This document shows, one piece after another, positions 9,377 to 18,351 of a stretch of 64,000 bases of DNA. Each line of letters starts with the position of its first letter. Position 1 is the first letter of the stretch. The translations under genes were made by a program, and so were the position numbers. The notes under the pieces were generated by a model. The model had not been told where the DNA came from. It saw only the letters and a program-made list of their open reading frames with translations, and made no database searches. The stretch comes from Clostridiales bacterium (GTDB taxonomy: Bacteria; Bacillota; Clostridia; Lachnospirales; Lachnospiraceae), in the NCBI GenBank assembly GCA_015655075.1, contig JAATFT010000091.1, positions 62,001 through 126,000 of the forward strand. The letters are read 5' to 3'.

Positions 9377-9573
9377 AATACCTCCCATTTAGTTAAGCCT
9401 TATTCCATTTGTTTTTAGTTTTTCTGTACTAAATACTTAAACTGATAATGAATCCGCTTCTCCTTTCGGTAATATTAAACAAATTATTGTTTGATACGAT
9501 TGGATTTTTATTATAATTGTATTATATTACTTATATATGGTTAAGTCAATATAATTATATGATAATTAGCATA

Positions 9574-9668
9574 TTTATATGAACGTTTTAAATTTTTATT
9601 TACTTTTTTTAAACTATTAATACATATATTTAGTATTTTCATGATTGTTTTATTTAAACGTTCATATT
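9574..9668 (-). promoter_or_regulatory. Two inverted operator-like sites upstream of the PTS IIC gene
   Basis: TTTATATGAACGTTTTAAAT (9574-9593) and TTAAACGTTCATATTG (9653-9668) contain the same ATATGAACGTTT word in opposite orientation, 60-70 bp apart. This geometry suits looping or double occupancy by a DeoR-family repressor, whose gene lies immediately upstream. Confidence 0.55.
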
Positions 9669-9726
9669 GTAATTCACTCTTCTTCGATCGCAATCTATTT
9701 TTTCCAAACGACCTAAAACCTGCCTA

Positions 9727-9780
9727 AAAATAATAAAGCTTACTTTTCGGTCATTCTCAATAAATTGCCGAAAAGCAAGC
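9727..9780 (-). terminator. Rho-independent terminator after the deoR gene
   Basis: Read on the minus strand, GCTTGCTTTTCGG pairs with CCGAAAAGTAAGC (one mismatch) and is followed by the T-rich run TTTATTATTTTT. It separates the deoR/IIA/ulaG part from the independently transcribed IIC-IIB-HAD unit. Confidence 0.8.
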
Positions 9781-9802
9781 TTCTCCTCTAATTATATTTT
9801 AG

Positions 9803-9885
9803 ACCGAGGATGCGCATAGTGCCTGTAAGGTATCATGCCGCAAAGCGGCCAAGCATCAGCGAAGAGTTTGCTTTGCAAACTCTTC
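9803..9885 (-). repeat. Structured intergenic repeat, copy 1
   Basis: On the minus strand this copy reads GCAAACTCTTCGCTGATGCTTGGCCGCTTTGCGGCATGATACCTTACAGGC and onward to ATGCGCATCCTC. It matches copies at 11.4 and 42.4 kb (both plus). It contains a perfect GAAGAGTTTGC hairpin and a GCCGC-TTT-GCGGC hairpin. It lies between the deoR stop and its terminator. Confidence 0.75.
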
Positions 9886-9897
9886 CTGTAATCTGTT

Positions 9898-10677
9898 TTA
9901 AAATACGTCATCTTTTGAAACCTGATGTACATTTATACCCATAGAACGAAATGTATTAACGATACTTTCATCTGCTTTTTCATCTGTTATTATATTTTTA
10001 ATGCGATTAACCTTGCAACTGACAAAACTGCTATTCTTACCCAATTTCGTGTGGTCAGCCAGAATATATGCGGATCCGGTAACTCTGCGAATCATGAGCT
10101 GGTTGATATTTACCTCATTCATAATTTCCGTTGTCATACCGCTTTCAACAGACAGACCGCTGCATCCTAAAAAGCTCTTCTTTGCGGACACTCTTTCCAG
10201 GTTATTAATCGCAAATTCCCCAACCATGGCTTCCTTTACATCTCCTAATTCCCCTCCGGTAAGAACTATGATTACTTGGGGAGAATGTTCCGAGCAGATC
10301 GCCTTTCCATTATTGGTAATAGCAATAACCCTTTTATCATTAATGTAGTTTAACATTTTTAAAGCCGTTGAGCTTGAATTAATAAATATAGTATCTCCGT
10401 CTTCCACTAAAGATGCCGCATAATTGGCAATAAGTTTACGGTATAAGGCAACTTCGTCCTCTTCGTTTGTAAATTGCTTATCATTAATAATAGAGGCTCC
10501 CCCATAAAATCGTTCCAGCTTCTTATTTTTTTCCATATACTGTAAATCTCTTCTTATAGTAAGCGGTGACACGTCAAACTCTTCCGCTAAATCTCCCACC
10601 TTAACATGTCCGTTATTTTTCAATATTTCAAAAACTTTATTCCTTCTGCTTTCAACCAGTGCTTTCTTTCTCTTCAT
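9898..10677 (-). CDS. DeoR/GlpR-family transcriptional regulator
   Basis: This 259-residue repressor probably controls the surrounding ula-type genes in response to a phosphorylated sugar. The N-terminal winged helix is clear (VGDLAEEFDVSPLTIRRDL, then FYGGA at the end of the wing). The C-terminal effector domain has the isomerase-like fold with INSSSTALKML and LTGGEL. It is preceded by the PTS IIA gene and followed by a structured repeat and a terminator. UlaR belongs to this family, so the role fits. One ATGAACAATT motif lies about 100 bp upstream and suggests autoregulation. Confidence 0.92.
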   Translation of the reverse strand: MKRKKALVESRRNKVFEILKNNGHVKVGDLAEEFDVSPLTIRRDLQYMEKNKKLERFYGGASIINDKQFTNEEDEVALYRKLIANYAASLVEDGDTIFINSSSTALKMLNYINDKRVIAITNNGKAICSEHSPQVIIVLTGGELGDVKEAMVGEFAINNLERVSAKKSFLGCSGLSVESGMTTEIMNEVNINQLMIRRVTGSAYILADHTKLGKNSSFVSCKVNRIKNIITDEKADESIVNTFRSMGINVHQVSKDDVF

Positions 10678-10767
10678 AGTTCCTCATTTCTTTCCTATAT
10701 TCCCTATTTAATTATAATTCATGATTAAGTTAATACATATAATGAAGTATTTATGATTACACTTTTA

Positions 10768-10784
10768 ATTATATGAACAATTTG
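10768..10784 (-). promoter_or_regulatory. Operator-like site upstream of deoR
   Basis: ATTATATGAACAATTTG shares the TATGAAC core with the sites upstream of the IIC, FG-GAP and ulaG genes. It lies in the 203-bp spacer between the PTS IIA stop and the deoR start and would allow autoregulation. This is inference from motif sharing. Confidence 0.4.
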
Positions 10785-10880
10785 TCAAGATGTCAATCAT
10801 AATTATGCAGAGTATAGGACAAATGCAAGAAGGAAAATAATCCCATGACCGGGACAGCTTCGGGATTCTGCAATTCATTA

Positions 10881-11342
10881 TTATTCATCGGAATATTTAG
10901 AATCAATTGCCAACAGTTCTTCCGTATTTCTGGCTTGTAATAATTCACCAACTAACTCTTCATTCATCAATAATGTTGCTAATTTCTCCATATTCTGAAG
11001 ATGTATATTGTGATCAACTGACGCAAGAACAAAGAAAATACGTGCATCTTTTTCCGGATTGCCTTCTTCAAAATGGACTGGTTCTTCCACTTTCATAAAA
11101 CTAATTGCTGTATCGTTTACCCCTACCGCGCCTTCCTGTGAGTGAGGCATTGCAACATCAGGAATTAGCACAATATACGGGCCGTATTTTTTTACACATT
11201 CAATGATAGAATTAACATATTCCCGCTCAATTGTCTTATCCTTAATAAGCGGTTGACAGGAAGCTTCGATTGCTTCCTCCCATGTATCAAATTTCTGGCG
11301 AAAACATACTCTGTTCTTTTCAACAATTTCTTTAATTAACAT
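10881..11342 (-). CDS. ulaC: PTS EIIA component, fructose/ascorbate type
   Basis: This 153-residue cytoplasmic protein takes phosphate from HPr and hands it to the IIB protein. The active histidine is His67 in DVAMPHSQEGA, the signature of the EIIA-2 fold. The ATG at 11342 is preceded by GGGAGGAA; the track start at 11438 adds 32 residues that run through a structured repeat and is wrong. IIA is separated from its IIC/IIB partners by the regulator gene and a terminator, so the PTS parts come from two transcripts. The length and motif fit UlaC. Confidence 0.88.
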   Translation of the reverse strand: MLIKEIVEKNRVCFRQKFDTWEEAIEASCQPLIKDKTIEREYVNSIIECVKKYGPYIVLIPDVAMPHSQEGAVGVNDTAISFMKVEEPVHFEEGNPEKDARIFFVLASVDHNIHLQNMEKLATLLMNEELVGELLQARNTEELLAIDSKYSDE

Positions 11343-11375
11343 GCTTATTCCTCCCACAGCTATAAGAAAGAGACC

Positions 11376-11451
11376 GGCAAGCCAGACTCTGGCGCTTGGT
11401 CGCTTCGCGGCATGATACCCTGCAAGCGTCATGCGCATCCCCCGGCGGAGC
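11376..11451 (+). repeat. Structured intergenic repeat, copy 2
   Basis: GGCGCTTGGTCGCTTCGCGG, a CATGATACC segment and CAAGCGTCATGCGCATCC match copies 1 and 3. The CGCTTG and CAAGCG arms can pair around a small GTCGCTTCGCGGC hairpin. The copy sits between ulaG and the PTS IIA gene, inside their transcript. Confidence 0.75.
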
Positions 11452-11494
11452 GTATTTTATGCAATAGGATACAATCTTCTATTGCATAAAATAC
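11452..11494. repeat. 16-bp perfect inverted repeat after ulaG
   Basis: GTATTTTATGCAATAG and its exact complement flank an 11-nt loop, immediately after the ulaG stop. There is no T-run, so it is more likely an RNA-stabilising or processing hairpin than a full terminator. It continues directly from the structured repeat, and the equivalent hairpin of copy 3 is cut by a group II intron relic. Confidence 0.7.
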
Positions 11495-11496
11495 AC

Positions 11497-12555
11497 TTAT
11501 AATATGGACCGATAAGGAACATTGGGTTCGTCGGTAAAGCAGTCCTCAAAGCCTCTGCGATAATGATATTGCAGTTTATCCTTATCATCCGGATATACAA
11601 ATTTACCGCCTACATCCCAAAGAAAAGGTTTAAACTTATAATTCAAAACATATTTTTTACAATTATATAATAACATAATTTCCGCGGGATCGGCTTTAAA
11701 ATTAGTCCACACATCATAATGCAACGGAATAACCACTTTTGTCTGTAATGCTTCTGCCATTCTTAATATATCAACAGAAGTCATCTTATCCTGGTTCCCG
11801 ACAGGATTCTCACCATATGACCCGAAAGCAACATCTATGTCATAATCCTTGCCATGCTTAGCATAATATACCGAATAATGGGAGTCGCCGCTATGATATG
11901 CATTACCGCCCGGCGTTTTAATCAGATAGTTAACTGCCTTTTCATCCAAATCGGTCGGGCATATGCCTGCCAGAGGTTTATCAGAGGTTACCAGGCACGT
12001 ACGGTCAAAAGAATCCAAAACAACAATTTCGACATCCTTAATCTTTATAACATCCCCCGGCTTCACAGTGATACAACGTTCTTCCGGGACGCCATAATCC
12101 AGCCACTTCTTAACACTTTCTCTTGGTCCAATAAAAGGAACATTACTGTCGCAATTTTTCAAGACAGCTGCAGCAAAATACGGATCAATATGGTCATTAT
12201 GAAAGTGTGTAGACAGAACTGCATCCACCTTCGTTACTGCAAAGGGATCATATACAATCATTGCAGCTCTTAAATTAGGCTGGGTTAATCTGCCTCCTGT
12301 CATATTTCTCATTTGATGATACTCATCCATATATTTATTCTTCTGGGTTCTCTTTCCATTTCCGAACCATAAATCAACAGCAATATTCGTATTATTTTCA
12401 GTTTTAAGCCAAATTGCAGTACAGCCTAACCACCACATAGCAACGGTCCCTTTTTCAACAGCCGTCCCATCAATCTCTTCGTTTAACCATGTTCCCCATT
12501 CCGGGAAGGCGCCCAGAATCCATTTTTCTCTTGTTATTTCATCAATTTTACTCAT
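11497..12555 (-). CDS. ulaG: L-ascorbate-6-phosphate lactonase (UlaG family)
   Basis: This cytoplasmic metal-dependent hydrolase opens the lactone ring of L-ascorbate 6-phosphate made by the PTS. The 352-residue metallo-beta-lactamase fold shows the HxHxDH metal motif THFHNDHID at about residues 116-123. Other family stretches include [12 protein letters not shown] and PLHYDVW. The length matches E. coli UlaG (354). It is the first gene of its transcript, with two operator-like ATGAAC sites upstream. UlaG is the strongest single pointer to ascorbate in this region. Confidence 0.93.
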   Translation of the reverse strand: MSKIDEITREKWILGAFPEWGTWLNEEIDGTAVEKGTVAMWWLGCTAIWLKTENNTNIAVDLWFGNGKRTQKNKYMDEYHQMRNMTGGRLTQPNLRAAMIVYDPFAVTKVDAVLSTHFHNDHIDPYFAAAVLKNCDSNVPFIGPRESVKKWLDYGVPEERCITVKPGDVIKIKDVEIVVLDSFDRTCLVTSDKPLAGICPTDLDEKAVNYLIKTPGGNAYHSGDSHYSVYYAKHGKDYDIDVAFGSYGENPVGNQDKMTSVDILRMAEALQTKVVIPLHYDVWTNFKADPAEIMLLYNCKKYVLNYKFKPFLWDVGGKFVYPDDKDKLQYHYRRGFEDCFTDEPNVPYRSIL

Positions 12556-12582
12556 AGAATCTTCCTTTCTTAAAATTCATTA

Positions 12583-12679
12583 AAAGTTCATTTATTAATA
12601 TATTTTGAATTATTTATAGCATTAAACATATATTACAATATTTTATGATTTATTTCAATATGTTTTTATGAACATTAAT
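12583..12679 (-). promoter_or_regulatory. Operator-like sites upstream of ulaG
   Basis: AAAGTTCATTTATT (12583-12596) and TTTTATGAACATTAAT (about 12663-12678) contain the ATGAAC-type core in opposite orientation. They resemble the pair upstream of the PTS IIC gene. The promoter itself cannot be placed with confidence in this very AT-rich stretch. Confidence 0.45.
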
Positions 12680-12719
12680 CAATTTATATGATTTTTTATT
12701 ATCATTTTAATAAATGCAT

Positions 12720-13141
12720 CAATAAGGGCTACCGTACTTTCTGGAAATAAGTCTCATCGGCAGCCATCTGAAGGGAAATGTTGATGTTATACAGGTTCTT
12801 TAAAACCTGCGAAGTTTTCAGAAGGGCAAAGGTCCGTTTTGAATTTCTGATATTTGGGAGAATGGCTGTCATCAAAGGCCCGCTGCTTGAGAGGGATATA
12901 TTTAGCCATAAAGATTGAAATGCCCGAAGGCATATGCTTGTGGATGAAGGCATGGCTTTGGAATGAAATGTGCTTACAGACAATGGGCATGCCGATATCG
13001 CGTAATAAACTGCTTTATCAGAACCAATGCCCATCCTGGCTATATGAAATAGAAGACGGCTGTACAAAAATTAAAATAATTATTCCGGCAAATGGCTTGC
13101 AAAACATATCCCGTGCCAGAAGGTTCCGTGTTCAAAGTTAG
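12720..13141 (+). pseudogene. Remnant of a second GH106-like glycosidase gene and unidentified debris
   Basis: About 45 bp (12917-12965) are nearly identical to 3926-3974 in the intact glycosidase and encode NARRHMLVDEGMAL, but the frame has a TGA just before and another right after. Upstream, a frame reading VIKGPLLERDIFSHKD then stop looks like the closing strand of such a beta-sandwich protein. The last 60 codons (12967-13141, ending RARRFRVQS) are open but I do not recognise them. None of the three frames gives a plausible whole protein. It appears to be a decayed duplicate beside the ula region. Confidence 0.6.
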
Positions 13142-13186
13142 GTCAGTATATAGTAATCTACCAATGAAAAAGCAATAACTCTAGGT

Positions 13187-14278
13187 TTAAGCGTACCTAT
13201 GTTTTCTTAAACTTCTCAGAAAGTTTTCTGCAACTTCTCTCATTGCGTCCTCCGCCTGGGGATACAATCCTATTTTATCCATAAATGCATGATCCATACC
13301 GTTATAACGAATCATCCGAACCGGTACGCCGGCCTCCTTCAGCTTTTTGCCATAGGCTTCTCCTTCCACTCTTAAGTAATCATATTCGGCGGTAACGATT
13401 AACGCCGGAGGAAGCAGGGACACATCATCCGCAAATATGGGAGAAACATATTCATTTTCAGCGAGTTCTCTATTTCCGTTTAAATACAATCCAATGATAA
13501 GGTCCGCACTCTTTCCCAGAGCCGTTACCGATTCCGTGATTAATTCATCTCCTCCTTTTATGCAATAAGAATCCATACACCATTCGTATCCGGGCCGCAG
13601 CATGCCAATGTCCACCACCGGATAGAGCATTGCCTGGAATTTTATCATATTGCTGCCTGAATTCTTATCTTTTAACGCACACACAGCCGCTAAATTTCCT
13701 CCGGCACTGTCACCGCAGACACCGATTTTTTCTTTGTCAATATTTATTAAATGACTATTATTATATACCCAGGATACGGCATCAAAGCAGTCCTCAAAGC
13801 CTTGGGGAAAAGGATGCTCCGGAGCCAGACGATAGTCTACGGAAACAACGGCCGCCCCGGCGTATTGGGCGATACATTTGCAGGGGTTTTCCACACATTT
13901 AAGGCTGCCTCCGAAAAAACCTCCGCCATGAAAAAATAGAATACACGGTCTTTTCTTATCTTCCTTGGGAATATAGATTTTCACAGGCAGATTTCCATTT
14001 TTCCCCTGGATTGTTCTACCCATGCTTCGAATCGTGCCGTCTGTCACATCCTTGTTAGGCCATCCCATACCGGCTCTGATATCCACAATGGTTCTCTTAT
14101 AATCAAATTCCGTATTGATTTCTTTCTCCCTTTTTCTTACTTCCAACACCCGGGGATCAAAAACTCCTTCTTCTTCAAGATCGGGTATTCTCTTTACCAT
14201 AATCTCCAATCCTTGTTCGCAGATTATTCTTGTCTCTTTTTTCAATCTGTTTAATAATTCCTGATAGTTTTTCTCCAT
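13187..14278 (-). CDS. Alpha/beta hydrolase, HSL-type esterase
   Basis: This cytoplasmic carboxylesterase or deacetylase has about 363 residues. The oxyanion motif is FFHGGGFFGGS, the nucleophile elbow is GVCGDSAGGNLAA, and the acid and histidine are likely in TAEYDYLR and MDHAFMD. These are the signatures of the hormone-sensitive-lipase family. The ATG at 14278 is preferred over the GTG at 14290, which almost touches the AGGAAAGG site. It is the last gene of the RbsABC-type sugar operon, so it may remove acetyl or other ester groups from the imported sugar. The substrate is inferred only from position. Confidence 0.88.
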   Translation of the reverse strand: MEKNYQELLNRLKKETRIICEQGLEIMVKRIPDLEEEGVFDPRVLEVRKREKEINTEFDYKRTIVDIRAGMGWPNKDVTDGTIRSMGRTIQGKNGNLPVKIYIPKEDKKRPCILFFHGGGFFGGSLKCVENPCKCIAQYAGAAVVSVDYRLAPEHPFPQGFEDCFDAVSWVYNNSHLINIDKEKIGVCGDSAGGNLAAVCALKDKNSGSNMIKFQAMLYPVVDIGMLRPGYEWCMDSYCIKGGDELITESVTALGKSADLIIGLYLNGNRELAENEYVSPIFADDVSLLPPALIVTAEYDYLRVEGEAYGKKLKEAGVPVRMIRYNGMDHAFMDKIGLYPQAEDAMREVAENFLRSLRKHRYA

Positions 14279-14390
14279 GTGGGCACACACCTTTCCTATA
14301 TAGCGCAGCTAATCCTTTACGGTAATTAACCTGGCCAGAAGCCGGTCCAAACTATCTCTTTTTGTTTATTATATTTACAAGCAGAAAGAG

Positions 14391-15395
14391 TTACGCTGCG
14401 ACTACAACATTTTTCTTGCTCTTTTTCGTTTTTACCGCCCTTTGATATTTGTCAAACCCGATCGCCGCAAGCAGTACCACACCTTTTACAATATATTGAA
14501 TATATTGATTCCATCCGGCAAGCTGCATACCGTTTTCTATTATCGCCAGGATAAAAACACCTACAACAAGTCCCCACATCTTTCCTTCCCCGCTGTTGAA
14601 GGAGATACCGCCCAGAATCGCCGCCGTCATACCTGTCATTTCAGTTCCCGGACCAACCGTTGAATTCGTGGTTCCCTGCTTGGATATCAGAATAAATGCG
14701 GCGATTGCAATAAACATACCGCTGATCACAAATGTAGATATTCGCATAAAATGCGTGTTTATGCCTGCAAGACGTGTGGCCTCCGGGTTTCCTCCCATTG
14801 CTTTGACAAACCTTCCATAATAGGTAAAATTATAAACTATGCTGGCTATCAGCACCGATATAATTGCCAGCCAAACATCCGTGTTAATTCCTAAAAAGGC
14901 AGATTTCGTAATCAACCGAAAGCTTTCCGGAAAGTTTGAGTACGCGCTCCCTTTGGAAATCAAATAAGAAACGCCTTGGAATACCGTAGTTGTTGCGATT
15001 GTAACAACCAAAGCATCGATTTTTAAAATTACCGCAACCGTTCCGTTGATAAAGCCGAACAGCATGCCAAGTAATATACCGCAAAGCATTGCGGCAATGG
15101 GGCTGAAGCCTTTTGTGGTCATGAGCAACGCCGTTAAAACACCTACAGCCGAGATCTGATAACCTACCGATAAATCCAATGAACCGCTCATCATTACGAA
15201 GGATAATCCCACCGCAACAATTATGACATGGGAATTCTGTATAATTAAATTTTTAAGATTCAGCAGTGTCAAAAAGGAAGGCGCAATCATTGTAAAGATA
15301 ATCATTAATCCGATTAATACAAAAAACATGGCATATTTTTTCACAATTCCGGTAAATTTATTTTTAATCATTTCTTGTTTATTAATTTGATTCAT
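14391..15395 (-). CDS. Sugar ABC transporter permease (RbsC/MglC type)
   Basis: This integral-membrane permease of 334 residues has about ten hydrophobic segments. Family marks include the GLSFVMMSGSLDLSVG segment near residue 70 and ILGGISFNSGEGK near the C-terminus, which contacts the ATPase. It lies 11 bp after the RbsA-type ATPase and works with it and the binding lipoprotein further upstream. Importers of this class usually carry monosaccharides such as ribose, xylose or galactose; the actual sugar is not evident. Confidence 0.92.
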   Translation of the reverse strand: MNQINKQEMIKNKFTGIVKKYAMFFVLIGLMIIFTMIAPSFLTLLNLKNLIIQNSHVIIVAVGLSFVMMSGSLDLSVGYQISAVGVLTALLMTTKGFSPIAAMLCGILLGMLFGFINGTVAVILKIDALVVTIATTTVFQGVSYLISKGSAYSNFPESFRLITKSAFLGINTDVWLAIISVLIASIVYNFTYYGRFVKAMGGNPEATRLAGINTHFMRISTFVISGMFIAIAAFILISKQGTTNSTVGPGTEMTGMTAAILGGISFNSGEGKMWGLVVGVFILAIIENGMQLAGWNQYIQYIVKGVVLLAAIGFDKYQRAVKTKKSKKNVVVAA

Positions 15396-15406
15396 TCAAA
15401 TCCTCC

Positions 15407-16888
15407 TTATAATCCTGAAGCCAACTCCAATATTCTGCTTTGTGAAAACTCTTCCTTTTTTAATTCTCCTTTGATTTTTCCTTCATAGAGCACTAAAATG
15501 CGGTCACTCATTCCGATAAGCTCTTCCATCTCCGATGTAATCATAATAATACCGTTGCCCTGTTGTGCAAGCTCCGATATAATACGGTATATCTCCTGTT
15601 TGGCGCCCACATCGATTCCCCTTGTAGGTTCGTCAAAAATAATTATTTTACATTCGGCCGCCAACGTCTTTCCTAATACAACTTTTTGTTGATTCCCGCC
15701 GCTTAGATTACCGACTATTTGTTCCGTACTTGGGGTTTTTATTCTGAGTTTTTCTATATAGTAATCCGTAATACGATTTTCTTCTCTTTTATTAATAATT
15801 CCGAATCTGGAAATTTTTTTCAAGCAGGAAAGCGATATATTGGTTTTAACTGACCTGCCCATTAAACATCCCTGCTGCTTTCTGTCCTCCGGGATCAAAC
15901 CGATGCCGTATTTGATTGCCGCCGCCGGGGAATTTATTTTTACTTTTTTACCATAAATGTAAATATTGCCGGATTCCATTTTATCCGCGCCATAGATCAA
16001 TCGGATCAGTTCTGTTCTTCCTGCTCCTACAAGTCCTGCCAGGCCAAGAATTTCACCCCGGTTTACTTCGAATGAGATATTATTGTCTCCGTTGCCGCAG
16101 ACTCCTTCCGCTTTTAACAATACTTCCTGCCGACGCCCTTCTCGTACGGGAAAGCTTTCTTTTAATTCCCGGCCAATCATATGATGCACCAGCACTTTCC
16201 TGTTTGTCCCTGCTGTTTCCAGAGTTGTAATATATTTTCCGTCTCTCATAATTGTAACTTTATCGGAAATCTGAAATATTTCTTCCATTCTGTGGCTGAT
16301 ATAAATAATTGCAGTGCCTTGCTGCTTTAATTTTTCTATCACTTTAAACATCTTTTCCACTTCGGAAACAGACAGCGGCGCGGAAGGCTCATCCATAATT
16401 AGAATCCTGACATTTCTTGAGATAGCCTTGGATATTTCAACTATCTGCTGCTTTGAAGACGGCAAGGTATATACAGGCGCATTGGGGTCAATGTCAATGT
16501 CAAATAATTTAAATGCTTCCGTCGCTTTTTCTCTCATACGTTTATAATTTACTTTCGCTCCATACCTTTCGCCGAAACAGATATTTTCTGCAACCGTCAG
16601 GCAGCCGATCAGATTAAACTCCTGGTAAATAACCTCAACCCCGTATTCTTTCGCAATTTGAGGTGTTAATTGAGAATAGACTTTACCATCCTCAAAACTG
16701 ATTTTACCACCCGGGTCAGGAGTAATCGCACCTGCAATTATTTTAATCAAAGTTGACTTGCCCGCACCGTTTTCCCCTAACAGGGCATGAACTTCCCCGG
16801 CATAAAATTCTATGGGAAAATTATCCAGTGCCAAAACTCCGGGATATGTTTTAGATATATTATTTAGGCTTAATACTTTCTTTTTCAA
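15407..16888 (-). CDS. Sugar ABC transporter ATPase, double-domain (RbsA/MglA type)
   Basis: This cytoplasmic ATPase powers the sugar importer and carries two nucleotide-binding domains in one chain (about 493 residues). Domain 1 has GENGAGKSTLIK and LIMDEPSAPLS; domain 2 has GLVGAGRTELIR, NLSGGNQQKVVLG and IIFDEPTRGIDVG. I use a TTG start at 16888, because AAAGAGGGT lies 9 nt upstream and the first homologous residues follow at once; the track start at 17023 adds 45 unrelated residues that run through a hairpin. The gene is 61 bp after the binding-protein gene, with a stem-loop between. Confidence 0.92.
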   Translation of the reverse strand: MKKKVLSLNNISKTYPGVLALDNFPIEFYAGEVHALLGENGAGKSTLIKIIAGAITPDPGGKISFEDGKVYSQLTPQIAKEYGVEVIYQEFNLIGCLTVAENICFGERYGAKVNYKRMREKATEAFKLFDIDIDPNAPVYTLPSSKQQIVEISKAISRNVRILIMDEPSAPLSVSEVEKMFKVIEKLKQQGTAIIYISHRMEEIFQISDKVTIMRDGKYITTLETAGTNRKVLVHHMIGRELKESFPVREGRRQEVLLKAEGVCGNGDNNISFEVNRGEILGLAGLVGAGRTELIRLIYGADKMESGNIYIYGKKVKINSPAAAIKYGIGLIPEDRKQQGCLMGRSVKTNISLSCLKKISRFGIINKREENRITDYYIEKLRIKTPSTEQIVGNLSGGNQQKVVLGKTLAAECKIIIFDEPTRGIDVGAKQEIYRIISELAQQGNGIIMITSEMEELIGMSDRILVLYEGKIKGELKKEEFSQSRILELASGL

Positions 16889-16912
16889 TTGAATAGTACC
16901 CTCTTTCCTGTC

Positions 16913-16938
16913 AAGAGGTTGCCAAAGGACAACCTCTT
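16913..16938 (-). other. Intercistronic stem-loop between binding-protein and ATPase genes
   Basis: AAGAGGTTG pairs with CAACCTCTT around a short loop. Such stem-loops after a binding-protein gene usually protect its mRNA or reduce read-through, so that the lipoprotein is made in excess of ATPase and permease. No long T-run follows. Confidence 0.6.
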
Positions 16939-16949
16939 TTGTAGTCTGT

Positions 16950-18182
16950 TTATTCAAAAAATGCAGAAGTTTCAGGCAATTCATTGTTATATAATGTCTG
17001 AACCGTATCCGTTTGGTCCTCATTAAGCGTTAAATATCCTAAATCTTCCCATTGCTGCAGCGGAACTTCTTCCCCCTTTGCCGATGCGGATACTGTATCA
17101 ATGATTGTTTGTACAATATTACCATTTGTCATAACACCGCGTACCAATGAAGTATTATCGGCACTTTGCTTAATACGTTCCACATTACTATCCGTTAAGT
17201 CTGCGCCAAACACAGCCAGTTTGGATAAATCTTCCTTGATAACACCGCTGCTTACAAGACCCAGCATTTTTTCGCTTGCTCCTACGGCCGCTGACCCTGC
17301 ATAGCACATTACTGCTTTTACATCCTGATTTACCCCGTTATCTGCCGTTACCAGTAAATCAAGTGCATCTTGAGCGTCAATTTCCGCACCGATTGTTCTA
17401 TTGCTGATTTCGATTAACTTAACTTTTTCATTATAAAACGGGTTTAATTGTGCTTTCCCATTGTCATCCAGAATCAGTCCGCCGGTAGGCTCATCAACCG
17501 CTTTTTCCTGTCCGTCCTTATCCGTATATGTCACCGCATCCCCTTCCGTCTTTACATATTTTCCGGTTGTTAAATCTACTTTTCTCAAAAACCTTTCTGC
17601 TATGATTTTCATGCCTGCGGAGCGTTTTACCATATCCGGAATAAGGCTTTGCTCAAAAACAGCCACCTTGATTTCACCTTTACCGGCATCAGGAAACGTT
17701 TTATCAACCCAGGCACTAACCATGGGCGCCATCATGGTACCCATTATAAATTCATCACACTGAACAAAAGCCGTGGCCGTTCCTTCCCCTGTATTATTAT
17801 GGCTTACAACCGTCTTAATACCGGAATCCGTTGCCTGCTGCATTACATCATGAAAGGCTGCGGCATCTCCGGCGGGGAATACGTACAGGATATCCACCCC
17901 CTGAGTGGTAAAGTTCTGAATCTGCTTAACCATGGTCTGCGTATCATCATTGGCATTTGTTACCTGCACGGAATAGCCTTCCTCTTCCAGGGCTGCCTGC
18001 ACCTGGTCTCCTATCAGCAGAAAAAATTCGCTTCCCTCAGGTATGCAAATCCCTGCCGTTTTTTTGCCGTCATCCTTTTTTGCCACCGCTTCCGATGAAC
18101 TCCCATCGTCAATTTTTGTGCATGCAGACAGTATCGTCAGGAGCATCACAAAAGCCATGGCAACCGAAATCTTCCTTTTCAT
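16950..18182 (-). CDS. Sugar-binding lipoprotein of an ABC importer (periplasmic-binding-protein type 1)
   Basis: This extracytoplasmic lipoprotein of 410 residues captures a sugar for the adjacent RbsA/RbsC-type importer. The signal peptide ends in a lipobox, LLTILSACT, so the mature chain would start at that cysteine. The two-lobed fold shows ICIPEGSEFF, then VDILYVFPAGDAAAFHDV, and a C-terminal lobe with AVFGADLTDSN. The ATG at 18182 follows AGGAGGG; the track start at 18242 adds 20 residues ahead of the signal peptide. An insertion near residue 210 rich in Asp and Gly makes it longer than RbsB. The ligand is unknown. Confidence 0.9.
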   Translation of the reverse strand: MKRKISVAMAFVMLLTILSACTKIDDGSSSEAVAKKDDGKKTAGICIPEGSEFFLLIGDQVQAALEEEGYSVQVTNANDDTQTMVKQIQNFTTQGVDILYVFPAGDAAAFHDVMQQATDSGIKTVVSHNNTGEGTATAFVQCDEFIMGTMMAPMVSAWVDKTFPDAGKGEIKVAVFEQSLIPDMVKRSAGMKIIAERFLRKVDLTTGKYVKTEGDAVTYTDKDGQEKAVDEPTGGLILDDNGKAQLNPFYNEKVKLIEISNRTIGAEIDAQDALDLLVTADNGVNQDVKAVMCYAGSAAVGASEKMLGLVSSGVIKEDLSKLAVFGADLTDSNVERIKQSADNTSLVRGVMTNGNIVQTIIDTVSASAKGEEVPLQQWEDLGYLTLNEDQTDTVQTLYNNELPETSAFFE

Positions 18183-18280
18183 AAAATCCCTCCTAGAATT
18201 TATTTGTATGATAATAATATCCTTGAAAGCTTTTTTATACAATGCAACAGATTACAGAATGTGTGCAAAAAATACAGATA

Positions 18281-18351
18281 GGGCCGTTGCAAAACAGCTT
18301 CAACAAACCCTATCCTTTTCCGGGATAAATTAAGCTATTTTTCAGCAGCCC
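18281..18351. repeat. 71-bp MITE-like palindrome overlapping the end of the ABC-like gene
   Basis: The ends GGGCCGTTGCAAAACAGCTT and (complement) GGGCTGCTGAAAAATAGCTT are imperfect inverted copies around CTATCCTTTTCCGGGATA, itself a small stem. A related copy is at 4.1 kb. The right end supplies the last codons of the neighbouring gene (GAAEK and stop), so insertion may have trimmed or extended that protein. Confidence 0.65.

Noticed and set aside
9790-9890. CRISPR-like repeats
   Set aside because: Only three dispersed copies of the structured repeat in the window, in both orientations, with no regular spacers and no cas genes.
12729-13067. 112-aa minus-strand ORF
   Set aside because: The opposite strand carries the recognisable glycosidase remnant; the minus ORF has no protein-like motifs.
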